From positions 1 to 35,304 of the forward strand of contig JAHDIN010000030.1 in NCBI GenBank assembly GCA_020630775.1: a stretch of DNA of 35,304 bases. The letters run 5' to 3'. Below are positions 16,547 through 25,405 of this stretch, piece by piece. The translations under genes were made by a program, and so were the position numbers. Within the stretch, counting starts at the first letter, position 1. Every line of letters starts with the position of its first letter. Under the pieces are notes generated by a model. The model was not told where the DNA came from. It ran no database searches and saw only the letters and a program-made list of their open reading frames with translations. This DNA comes from Saprospiraceae bacterium (GTDB lineage Bacteria > Bacteroidota > Bacteroidia > Chitinophagales > Saprospiraceae).

Positions 16547-19500
16547 ATGAAATCTATACAATTTCTTTTCACCATTTCCATTATTCTCTTTTCCTATTCT
16601 TGTAAGGAAACCCCAAGTGTAACCAGCTCAGATTCTGAAGGAGCAAAGTACATTCAAAGTCATTCTGCATCCAATATAAATTTTGATGAGACCATTTTTG
16701 TAAAATTTTGGGGTCTCAATAGCTCTTCAGTTATGGATGAAGAAATTGTCGATAATACGATTATAAAGATATCTCCTCAAGTATCAGGTGATTTCTATAG
16801 AGATCGTAATAAAATAATTTTCAAAAATAAAGCCCCTCTCGAGTATAATCAGAAGTACCAAATTGTAGTGGATCTCAACAATTTATTTCCTGACGAAAAG
16901 GATAATATCCATCCCTATGTTTTAAATCTTACAACAAAACCTTTCTATTTCCATGTTACTGAAAGGCCACTTCGTATGAATTTTGAAAGTGAGCCCAATA
17001 AGATCAGATTGGATTTGAATATCGAAACAAACAAGTCGCTTACATTATCTGATTTAGAAAATATATTCAATATTGAATTAGATAATAAACCTCTTTCATT
17101 TATTAATTTAAATAAATCAGGAAGGAAAAATTATCTACTTCAGGTTGAGGCATTTGAGAAAATAAATAAAGAGCAAACGGTTAATATCTCATGGCAAATA
17201 AAAGAAGGTGGTCAAGCTATAAAAGATAAGACAACTATAACTATTCCTTCAAAAGGTGACTTCAGTATATATGATGTACAGTTATTGGAGGGTGAAAACA
17301 ATAAGCATATCAAAGTGGTCTTCTCTGATTTGGTGGGTGATCAAAAGTTTGATGGTCTAGTAAGTATAGAAGACTATAAAGGCACATACAAGTTCTCGAG
17401 AAATAATAACATACTTGATATATATCTAAATCAATTTTTAGCAGGCACCAAGAAAATTATTATAAATAAAAATATAATAAACAATCAAGGAAAGACTCTA
17501 ACTAAGGATTCAGAATTTAATGTATTGTTTACTGAAGAAAAGCCTGCTGTAAGATCTTTAGTTAACGGAAATATAGTGTCCAATAACCGCTCGGTTCAAT
17601 TTCCTTTTGAAGCGATTTCTTTAGATACTATTGAGATTCAAGTGTTCAAAATATTTGCGAATAATGTTCCGCAGTATTTAAGGTATGGTAATTTAAGTAA
17701 TCTAAACGCTGATCAATATTTAGGTCGAGTCATTCACAATCAAAAAATTGCTCTTGAAGATATTTCTCCAACTTCAAATAAAAACCAATGGGTGAGATAC
17801 GCATTGGATATTTCAAAAATGACAGCATTAGATCCTGGAGCAATTTATCAAGTTCAAATCGGATATAAAGCTTCATATGCCAATTATACCTGTTCTGAAA
17901 ACACCAATGATCAAAGAGCGAGTGCATTTGATTTTAATAATTTTTACTACGATTACAATTATAATAATCGTAACAATCCATGCTATAGAGAGTATTATCA
18001 AAGAGATAAATTTTTGTTCAGGAATTTAATGGCTTCAGACTTAGGGCTTATTGTAAAGAAGTCAGATAATAAAGTTCATGTTTATACGAATAAGTTGTCA
18101 AGCGCTCAGCCAACAAGTGCAGATTTAAAATTGTATGATCAGCAAAATCAACTATTAACATCTTTATCTACAAATAGCAATGGTATAGCAACTGCAGAAA
18201 CAGAAAGACCTGTCATGTTTGCCATTGCGCAGGATGGCAATAACTATGCGTATCTAAATCTAAAAGATAATCAAAGTAATAGCCTTTCTGAGTTTGATGT
18301 CAATGGCGTAAAAATAAAAGATGGAATTAATGGATTCCTTTTCGGAGAAAGATCAGTTTGGCGGCCAGGGGATACAATGCATTTGACCTTTATGCTATTT
18401 GATCGACAACAAAAAATTGACCCCAATCATCCTGTAAAGTTAGATGTTAAAAATAGTAAAGGACAGCCTTGTTATGGTAAAGTAAATATCACAAATAAAG
18501 ACGGCATCTATGTTTTTCATGTGCCAACCAATCCTTCTGATCCAACAGGAAATTGGGTGGCTAATGTCCAAGTGGGTAATTATAAACTCCGAAAAAATTT
18601 GAAAGTTGAAACCATCAAACCCAATAGAATAAAAATCGATTATGAAGTAGGTGACCTTATTGATATAGCCGCTAGTGAAAAACTAAAACTCAATGCAAAG
18701 TGGCTACATGGTGCACCCGCGAGTAATTTAAAAGCCGATGTGCAAGCTCAGTATATGTTAGATAACTCTGGATTCAAAGGGTATGATGATTTTGAATTTG
18801 TCGATCCTGCCAGAAAGATTAACAGCACGATGAATAAAGTTTATAGTGGAACATTGGATGTTGAAGGTAACCAAACGATAGCTTTAAAACTGGATAAAAA
18901 GTTTCTAGCACCAGGAAAATTAAAATCGACTATAAGAACAAAAGTTTATGAAAAGTCTGGCAATTATAGCGAAGATTTTACATCAGTAAATATTAATCCT
19001 TACAATAGCTATGTTGGTGTGCATGTTCCAAAATCAAGATGGGGTATGCCTTATATAAATGTTGATAAGAAGGAAAAAATCAACATAATTTCACTTATGC
19101 CAAATGGTGAAATTGCTGCAAATAGAAATTTAACTGTAGGACTATATCAGGCGGATTGGTATTGGTGGTATAATCGATCTAATAATGATATTTACAAATT
19201 TAACTCTATGGATCATAGAGAGTCTTTGCATACTATTCAAATTAAAACAAATGAAAAAGGTCAAGCAACATATAATCCAAAATTAAATGGATATGGTCGA
19301 TACTTAATTCGAGTTTGTGATATAGAAAGCGGTCATTGTACGGGTCAATTATTTAGAACAAGTAGATATTCTTATTCAAATAAAGAAGAAGGGGCTGTTG
19401 CTGTGCTTAATATGAAAACTGATAAAAAAGAGTATGCAGTAGGCGAAACTATGCAGTTGGAGCTGCCGACTGGAAAGAATGCTCAAGTTTTAATTTCCAT

Positions 19501-21997
19501 TGAAAATGGCGAAGGCGTCATTGAATCTTTTTGGAAAGAAGCCAGTAGCGATTTATTGAAGGTTCCAATAAAGATAGGGCCAGAGATGACCCCAAATATA
19601 TATGTGCATGCAACTATGCTGCAATCTGCGGAAAAAAATAATGATCTGCCTATCAGAATGTATGGTATTCAAAATGTCAAAGTAGTTGATAAGGCCACTG
19701 TATTGAAACCAGTTATTACAACTAAAGAGACATTCAAGCCGAATACCTCAGCCAACATTTCGGTCTCTGAGAAAGATGGAAAAGATATGTCTTATGTATT
19801 GGCCGTAGTAGATGAAGGATTATTAGATATTACCAATTTTAAAACACCTGATCCTTGGTCTCATTTTTATGCGAAGCAGACTTTAGGCGTTAAAACTTGG
19901 GATTTATATGATCTGGTTCTAAATAAATTTGGTGAGCAGATAGAGCGTATTATAAGCATTGGAGGTGATGCTGAAAGTGCTAGTGATACAAAAAGTCCTT
20001 CTGCAAATCGTTTTAAATCTGTGGTAAAATATCTAGGACCTTTTACGCTCGCATCAGGAGAAAATAAATTGCATTCCATTGATTTACCAAATTATGTAGG
20101 TAGTGTAAGAGTAATGGTAATTTCTAAGAAGGCTGATGCATTTGGCTATGCAGAAAAGAATGTACCTGTGAAGGATCCATTAATGTTATTGACAACACTG
20201 CCTAGAGTGTTGGCACCTAACGAATCGCTTTATCTACCAGTAAATGTATTTGCGTATAAAGATGATATTAAGAATGCCGAAATTTCATTAGGAACTAGTG
20301 ATTTAATAAATACGCAGAATGAAACAAGTGCTAATTTGAAATTCGAACGACCAGGTGATAAACTGCATAATTTTAAAATTTCAACTGGTTCAGATATTGG
20401 CATTGCTGAAATAGAAGTAAATGCTCAATCAGGAAATTATAAAGCCTTTGAAAAAACGGAAATTGATGTGCGCAATCCTAGCCCATCCATCACAAAGGTC
20501 GAATCAAGATTATTAGACAAGGATGGTGTCGTAGAGTTTGACTTTGAAAATATTGGAGTGTCTGGCACCAATAAGGCATATGTTGAAGTAAGCCAATTCC
20601 CAGATTTCAATTTACAAAAGCGATTGTCTTACTTAATTAAATATCCATATGGTTGTGTGGAGCAAACCACTTCATCTGTTTTTCCACAATTGTATTTGAG
20701 TAATATAAGTTCAAATTCTATTTTGGATGAAAATGAGATTTCAGAAAATATAAAAGCAGGCATTCGACGCTTGATTTCATTTCAAAGATTTGATGGGGGA
20801 TTAAGTTATTGGCCTGGATCGCGGTATCATAATACATGGGGTACAACCTATGCGGGGCACTTTATGCTTGAGGCCAAAAGGCTAGGTTATTTTGTGCCTG
20901 ATAGTTTTATTGATGATTGGGTGGTCTTTCAAAAAGAACAAGCTAAAAAATATAATTATAGAGCTAAGCGATATTCTGAGTTAGAACAAGCTTATCGACT
21001 TTTCACTTTGGCTCTAGCTGGACATGCTGATTTGGGAAGTATGAATAATTTAAGGGTTCAGAAAAATATTCAGAACAGTACAAGTTTCCTTTTAGCAGCA
21101 AGTTATGCACTGATTAATCAATCGGAAGTAGCTAATGAATTGATTAATGGTGTTATGTATGAAATTGAAGATTATAAAGAATTGGGATACACCTATGGTT
21201 CACGTCTCAGAGATAGGGCTTTAATTTTATACTGTTTAAATATTATCGGAGAATCGACTGAGGGATATGAATTGGCTATAGATATAGCCAAAGAGTTATC
21301 ATCAAAAGAATGGTACAGTACGCAAACCACCGCAGTTTCTCTAATGGCGCTGAGCGATTTCTTAGAAGATTATAAAACAACAGAGCTCAATTATAAAATC
21401 AAAATTGATGATGCGCAACGCGTAAATATTCAAGAATCTGAAATCTTACGTAATCATTATGTGGGTATGAAAAAATCCTTAACGCATAAGGTCGAAGTGA
21501 CTAACACATCAAATGGGCCTTTATATGTAAGGTTGGTAAATGAAGGCAAACCTTTGCCCAAACCAACACCTTCCTTTGAAAACGGTATTTCTTTGAGCGT
21601 CAAGTATTATGACTTAAGTGGTAATGCATTAGATCATAAGACATTAAAACAAGGAACTGATTTTAAAGCTGTAGTTAAAGTTAAGAATATCAGTGACCGA
21701 AGAATGGAATACGAAGAGCTAGCCTTAAATCATAGTTTGCCTTCAGGTTGGGAAATTCAAAACCTACGTTTAGGGGAGGTCAATACAAACGAAAATTCTG
21801 AATATGATTTTCAAGATGTTAGAGATGCAAGTATTTATACTTTTTTTGATTTAGGGGCAGGGGAGACTAAAGTGTTTACAAGCTATCTGACGGCCACTTA
21901 TGCGGGTAAGTTTTATTTACCAAATATCTCTTGCGAAGCTATGTATGATAAATCAATTAGTGCAAGTGAGCAAGGTGCTTGGATTGAGGTGAGATAA
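16547..21997 (+). CDS. Bacterial alpha-2-macroglobulin family lipoprotein (YfhM-like)
   Basis: An 1816-residue periplasmic protease trap, the usual size for bacterial alpha-2-macroglobulins with MG domains. The signal peptide ends at the lipobox-like SYSC, with C19 lipidated. Tandem MG (beta-sandwich) domains fill the N-terminal part; the A2M/bait region lies around 960-1250, including ESLHTIQIK upstream and VVDEGLLDITNF. The thioester motif CVEQ is at 1370-1373 (PYGCVEQTTS), followed by the alpha-helical thioester domain. The intact CXEQ implies covalent trapping of proteases that cleave the bait. It is followed 13 bases later by PBP1C, the classic partner, which would repair murein damage while the trap protects the cell from invading proteases. 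Confidence 0.93.
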   Translation: MKSIQFLFTISIILFSYSCKETPSVTSSDSEGAKYIQSHSASNINFDETIFVKFWGLNSSSVMDEEIVDNTIIKISPQVSGDFYRDRNKIIFKNKAPLEYNQKYQIVVDLNNLFPDEKDNIHPYVLNLTTKPFYFHVTERPLRMNFESEPNKIRLDLNIETNKSLTLSDLENIFNIELDNKPLSFINLNKSGRKNYLLQVEAFEKINKEQTVNISWQIKEGGQAIKDKTTITIPSKGDFSIYDVQLLEGENNKHIKVVFSDLVGDQKFDGLVSIEDYKGTYKFSRNNNILDIYLNQFLAGTKKIIINKNIINNQGKTLTKDSEFNVLFTEEKPAVRSLVNGNIVSNNRSVQFPFEAISLDTIEIQVFKIFANNVPQYLRYGNLSNLNADQYLGRVIHNQKIALEDISPTSNKNQWVRYALDISKMTALDPGAIYQVQIGYKASYANYTCSENTNDQRASAFDFNNFYYDYNYNNRNNPCYREYYQRDKFLFRNLMASDLGLIVKKSDNKVHVYTNKLSSAQPTSADLKLYDQQNQLLTSLSTNSNGIATAETERPVMFAIAQDGNNYAYLNLKDNQSNSLSEFDVNGVKIKDGINGFLFGERSVWRPGDTMHLTFMLFDRQQKIDPNHPVKLDVKNSKGQPCYGKVNITNKDGIYVFHVPTNPSDPTGNWVANVQVGNYKLRKNLKVETIKPNRIKIDYEVGDLIDIAASEKLKLNAKWLHGAPASNLKADVQAQYMLDNSGFKGYDDFEFVDPARKINSTMNKVYSGTLDVEGNQTIALKLDKKFLAPGKLKSTIRTKVYEKSGNYSEDFTSVNINPYNSYVGVHVPKSRWGMPYINVDKKEKINIISLMPNGEIAANRNLTVGLYQADWYWWYNRSNNDIYKFNSMDHRESLHTIQIKTNEKGQATYNPKLNGYGRYLIRVCDIESGHCTGQLFRTSRYSYSNKEEGAVAVLNMKTDKKEYAVGETMQLELPTGKNAQVLISIENGEGVIESFWKEASSDLLKVPIKIGPEMTPNIYVHATMLQSAEKNNDLPIRMYGIQNVKVVDKATVLKPVITTKETFKPNTSANISVSEKDGKDMSYVLAVVDEGLLDITNFKTPDPWSHFYAKQTLGVKTWDLYDLVLNKFGEQIERIISIGGDAESASDTKSPSANRFKSVVKYLGPFTLASGENKLHSIDLPNYVGSVRVMVISKKADAFGYAEKNVPVKDPLMLLTTLPRVLAPNESLYLPVNVFAYKDDIKNAEISLGTSDLINTQNETSANLKFERPGDKLHNFKISTGSDIGIAEIEVNAQSGNYKAFEKTEIDVRNPSPSITKVESRLLDKDGVVEFDFENIGVSGTNKAYVEVSQFPDFNLQKRLSYLIKYPYGCVEQTTSSVFPQLYLSNISSNSILDENEISENIKAGIRRLISFQRFDGGLSYWPGSRYHNTWGTTYAGHFMLEAKRLGYFVPDSFIDDWVVFQKEQAKKYNYRAKRYSELEQAYRLFTLALAGHADLGSMNNLRVQKNIQNSTSFLLAASYALINQSEVANELINGVMYEIEDYKELGYTYGSRLRDRALILYCLNIIGESTEGYELAIDIAKELSSKEWYSTQTTAVSLMALSDFLEDYKTTELNYKIKIDDAQRVNIQESEILRNHYVGMKKSLTHKVEVTNTSNGPLYVRLVNEGKPLPKPTPSFENGISLSVKYYDLSGNALDHKTLKQGTDFKAVVKVKNISDRRMEYEELALNHSLPSGWEIQNLRLGEVNTNENSEYDFQDVRDASIYTFFDLGAGETKVFTSYLTATYAGKFYLPNISCEAMYDKSISASEQGAWIEVR

Positions 21998-22010
21998 TAA
22001 ATGCTAAGCT

Positions 22011-24353
22011 ATGAGAGATTTATTTTATAAAATATTGATTTCTGCATGTTTGATTTTAGTTGTGTGGATAGCCTTGCCTATAAAGGAGTCATTGCGAAAT
22101 GCGCCTTTCAGTTTTGTCCTTTTTGATAAAGATCATTATTTGCTTGGAGCAAGGATTGCCTCGGATCAACAATGGCGCTTTCCAGAATTGGATAGTGTTC
22201 CTTATAAATTTGAGAAGGCAATCACTTTGTTTGAAGATGAAGATTTTTATAATCATCCAGGCATTGATTGTAAAGCAGTCGCTAGAGCTATTTATCAAAA
22301 TTATAAATCAGGTGAAATAAAAAGTGGAGCAAGCACTATAACCATGCAGTTGATGCGGTTAAATTTTCCAAAAGCAAAAAGGAGCTATAGTCAAAAAATT
22401 AAAGAGTCTGTTTTAGCATTCAAAAAAGAATTTCACTCTTCTAAAAAACAGATATTAAAAGAATATTGTAGCCATGCGCCATTTGGTGGGAATGTAGTTG
22501 GATTGGAAACCGCCTCTTGGCGATATTTCCGTAAGTCACCCAACCAATTAAGCTGGGCTGAAACTGCTATGTTAGCTGTTTTGCCAAATGCACCTGCACT
22601 TATTCATCCTGGCAGGAATAGAGATATACTCAAGAAAAAAAGAGATCGATTGCTCCGTAAGCTAAATGAAAAAGGATGGATAGATGCTGTCGAATTAAAA
22701 TTGTCTTTGTTAGAAGAAATAAGTCCTAGACCTGATCCACTCGAAAATTTAGCACCTCATTTTTTATCTCGAGTAAAAAATAAATCGAAGGAGTTTAAAT
22801 TTTATTCGACACTTGATGTACAAATCCAAAAAGAAAGTATTGAGATTTTAAATGCAAATGCACAAGCAAATAGGGAAAAAGAAATTTTAAATGCAGCTGC
22901 TATAATTATTGATAATCGAACAAAGAAGGTGCTCGCTTATGTTGGTAATACAGATGGTCATGAAGCTGAGAATTATAATGATATGATTATGGCACCAAGA
23001 AGCTCTGGAAGTATTTTGAAGCCATTGCTGTATGGCCTTGCCCTTCAAGATGGTATGATTGCGCCTAAGCAATTAGCGCCTGATGTCCCTATGTCTTTCA
23101 ATGGGTACTCTCCAAAGAATTTTAATAAAAAATTTCATGGAGCGATTCCATATGATCAAGTTATAAGTAAGTCATTGAATGTGCCTTCTGTAGATTTACT
23201 TTCAGCGTATAATCATCAAAGGTTTTTAGAGGATTTAAAAAGTATGGGTTTGGGTACTTTAGATAAGTCTGCAGACCATTATGGTTTATCTTTGATTTTA
23301 GGAGGTGGCGAGGTGCGGCTTTGGGATATTGCTAATGTGTATGCGTCATTAGCGAGTGTGTTAAACATTTATCTTGGAAAAAGCTCAAGATATCCAATAA
23401 GCGTTTTCGAAAGTCCAATAATGGAGTGGGGTAAAAGTAAGACACAGAAGATGACCCATGTAAATCCTAAGCTAGCTGCAGGTTCAATTTATGCCATGTT
23501 TAAAGCAATGGAAAAGCTTCAAAGACCTGATCGTTATGGGTCTTGGAAGCAGTTTTCAAGTTCAGGTAGTGTTTATTGGAAGACGGGTACTTCTTTTGGG
23601 TTCAAAGACGCATGGGCTGTTGGTGTAACACCCGACTATACAGTTGCTACTTGGGTAGGGAATAGTAGTGGAGAAGGACGACCAGATATATTAGGTGTAA
23701 AGGTAGCGGGCGTATTGATGTTTGATATTTTTGGAATTTTAGGCACTGGAAAAGAATTTGATATCCCATACGACGATATGGTAGAAAAAAGTATTTGCGC
23801 CCATAGTGGACACTTGGCTGGTAAAAACTGCTCAGATCAAGAATTACAATTTATACCAAAATCTTCTGCTGGAAGTAAGGTATGTCCATATCATAAAAAA
23901 GCACAAGTGCATAAAATAAACGAGCGTTTGGTATTTAGGGATTGTTGTCCATCTGAATTTATCAATGATACAACACTATTTATTTTGCCACCAGATTGGG
24001 CTATGTATTATAAAATTAATAACCCTACATATGTAGATCCACCTGAAATAGATAATAATTGTTTAGACTACTCTAATCAATCGATGGCGCTTGACTTTAT
24101 TTATCCTGATCGAAATCTGGAATTGGTTATTCCTAAGAATCTTGCTGGTCAAAGAGAGCGATGTGTTTTAAAGGCCAACCATAGTCAAACCACGAGCACC
24201 ATCTTTTGGCACGTTAATGACACGTATCATGCAAAGACTAATGAGATTCATGAAATTTCTTTAAGTTTCGCCGAAGGTGAACATGTCGTCAGTATTCAAG
24301 ATGAAAACGGAAATACGGTTTCAAGGAAAATATCAGTGAGATTAGGATCCTAA
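22011..24353 (+). CDS. pbpC: Penicillin-binding protein 1C
   Basis: A 780-residue bifunctional murein synthase. Residues 7-23 form a membrane anchor. The GT51 glycosyltransferase domain (about 60-230) has the catalytic motif EDEDFYNHPG (E75) and GASTITMQL (106-114). The transpeptidase domain has SILK (S334 nucleophile, K337), SLN (388-390) and KTGTS (K524). The C-terminal ~130 residues from about 655 form the BiPBP_C-type domain that marks PBP1C. The chain contains several Cys residues (for example CCP near 645). It is in operon with the alpha-2-macroglobulin gene upstream and a glycosyltransferase 18 bases downstream. Confidence 0.95.
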   Translation: MRDLFYKILISACLILVVWIALPIKESLRNAPFSFVLFDKDHYLLGARIASDQQWRFPELDSVPYKFEKAITLFEDEDFYNHPGIDCKAVARAIYQNYKSGEIKSGASTITMQLMRLNFPKAKRSYSQKIKESVLAFKKEFHSSKKQILKEYCSHAPFGGNVVGLETASWRYFRKSPNQLSWAETAMLAVLPNAPALIHPGRNRDILKKKRDRLLRKLNEKGWIDAVELKLSLLEEISPRPDPLENLAPHFLSRVKNKSKEFKFYSTLDVQIQKESIEILNANAQANREKEILNAAAIIIDNRTKKVLAYVGNTDGHEAENYNDMIMAPRSSGSILKPLLYGLALQDGMIAPKQLAPDVPMSFNGYSPKNFNKKFHGAIPYDQVISKSLNVPSVDLLSAYNHQRFLEDLKSMGLGTLDKSADHYGLSLILGGGEVRLWDIANVYASLASVLNIYLGKSSRYPISVFESPIMEWGKSKTQKMTHVNPKLAAGSIYAMFKAMEKLQRPDRYGSWKQFSSSGSVYWKTGTSFGFKDAWAVGVTPDYTVATWVGNSSGEGRPDILGVKVAGVLMFDIFGILGTGKEFDIPYDDMVEKSICAHSGHLAGKNCSDQELQFIPKSSAGSKVCPYHKKAQVHKINERLVFRDCCPSEFINDTTLFILPPDWAMYYKINNPTYVDPPEIDNNCLDYSNQSMALDFIYPDRNLELVIPKNLAGQRERCVLKANHSQTTSTIFWHVNDTYHAKTNEIHEISLSFAEGEHVVSIQDENGNTVSRKISVRLGS

Positions 24354-24371
24354 TTTTAATACATTTGTTAC

Positions 24372-25262
24372 ATGCTTTCTATTCTCATTCCCATTTATAA
24401 TTTTAATGTTGTTAAGCTTGTTGACAATCTTAAAAAACAATGTGATAAACTGAAGATAGAATATCAGATTTTATGTTTTGATGATATATCATTGCCAAAA
24501 TATAAAGAAGCTAATAGTGTTTTGTCTGATTACTTTAATGTCAATTACACAAGCTTATCTGAAAAATTGGGTCGATCCCGTATTAGAAATTGGTTGATAA
24601 AATCTGCAGCCTATGATCATCTCCTCTTTCTTGACTGCGACTCTAAGGTGATTTCAAAATCATTTATTAAAAATTATCTAGATCAAAAGGACAAAGCAGA
24701 TGTTTTAGTTGGTGGGCGAGTTTATTCCAAAAAGCCACCACGAGCAAAATCAAAACAATTGCATTGGTTATATGGATCAAAAAAAGAATCAAAAGCAGCT
24801 ACCTATCGCAATAAATATCCATTACTCTATTTTCACTCCAATAACTTCTTAGCTAAGTCAAAGGTATTTAAGGGCTTAAAGTTTGATGAACATACACAAG
24901 GCTATGGATATGAAGATTTAATGTTAGGGAAGGTTGTTCAAGAGAAAGGCTTTTCAATTAAACATATAGACAATCCAGTGGAGCATTTAGGTGTTGAAAA
25001 ATCCAAGGTGTTTTTAGAGAAAACCGATAATGCTTTAAAAAATTTGATTCAATTGCACTATTCTGAAAATGCTTTAGAAACTCATTTAATCAGATTCGCA
25101 AATCGAATTCAAGATTGGGGTTTCAAAGAGGACTTTTTACAATTTTTTGAACCGAGAATGAATCATATTAAAGAAAATCTTATATCTCCCAATCCATCTC
25201 TTATAAAGTTCAATGTTTACAAGCTTTTCAAGTACTTTAAGTTAAAAAATGAATATTTGTAA
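24372..25262 (+). CDS. Glycosyltransferase family 2
   Basis: A 296-residue cytoplasmic GT-A fold enzyme. It opens with LSILIPIYNFN, the usual nucleotide-sugar-binding strand, and has the metal-binding DXD motif as DCDS (88-91) in HLLFLDCDSKV. A GYGYEDLMLG segment (near 178-187) matches the acceptor-side (E/D)D motif of GT2 enzymes. Donor and acceptor are unknown. It starts 18 bases after pbpC and is likely co-transcribed with the alpha-2-macroglobulin/PBP1C pair, perhaps decorating an envelope polymer (inference). No terminator follows in the 143-base gap. Confidence 0.88.
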   Translation: MLSILIPIYNFNVVKLVDNLKKQCDKLKIEYQILCFDDISLPKYKEANSVLSDYFNVNYTSLSEKLGRSRIRNWLIKSAAYDHLLFLDCDSKVISKSFIKNYLDQKDKADVLVGGRVYSKKPPRAKSKQLHWLYGSKKESKAATYRNKYPLLYFHSNNFLAKSKVFKGLKFDEHTQGYGYEDLMLGKVVQEKGFSIKHIDNPVEHLGVEKSKVFLEKTDNALKNLIQLHYSENALETHLIRFANRIQDWGFKEDFLQFFEPRMNHIKENLISPNPSLIKFNVYKLFKYFKLKNEYL

Positions 25263-25405
25263 ATATTCTGAAATATTCAATTCTATCAAAAGAATGACAC
25301 AATTTTAGAGCTATTTTTCCCAATTTTATTCCTTGATTACCTGGAGGTAACATAATTATCTCATAGTAATTTTAATATCTCGAATGATTAACATATTTTG
25401 CTAGT

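Noticed and set aside
16368-16550. 60-codon frame before the alpha-2-macroglobulin gene
   Set aside because: Low-complexity translation without recognisable motif, no ATG start, and it overlaps the start of the real gene.
25343-25347. GGAGG as a ribosome binding site
   Set aside because: It is about 60 bases upstream of the start at 25406, far from Shine-Dalgarno distance, and no other start follows it.
25391-25398. ATATTTTG as a promoter -7 box for the TonB receptor gene
   Set aside because: It is one base short of TAnnTTTG and lies about 8 bases before the ATG, too close for a normal leader.
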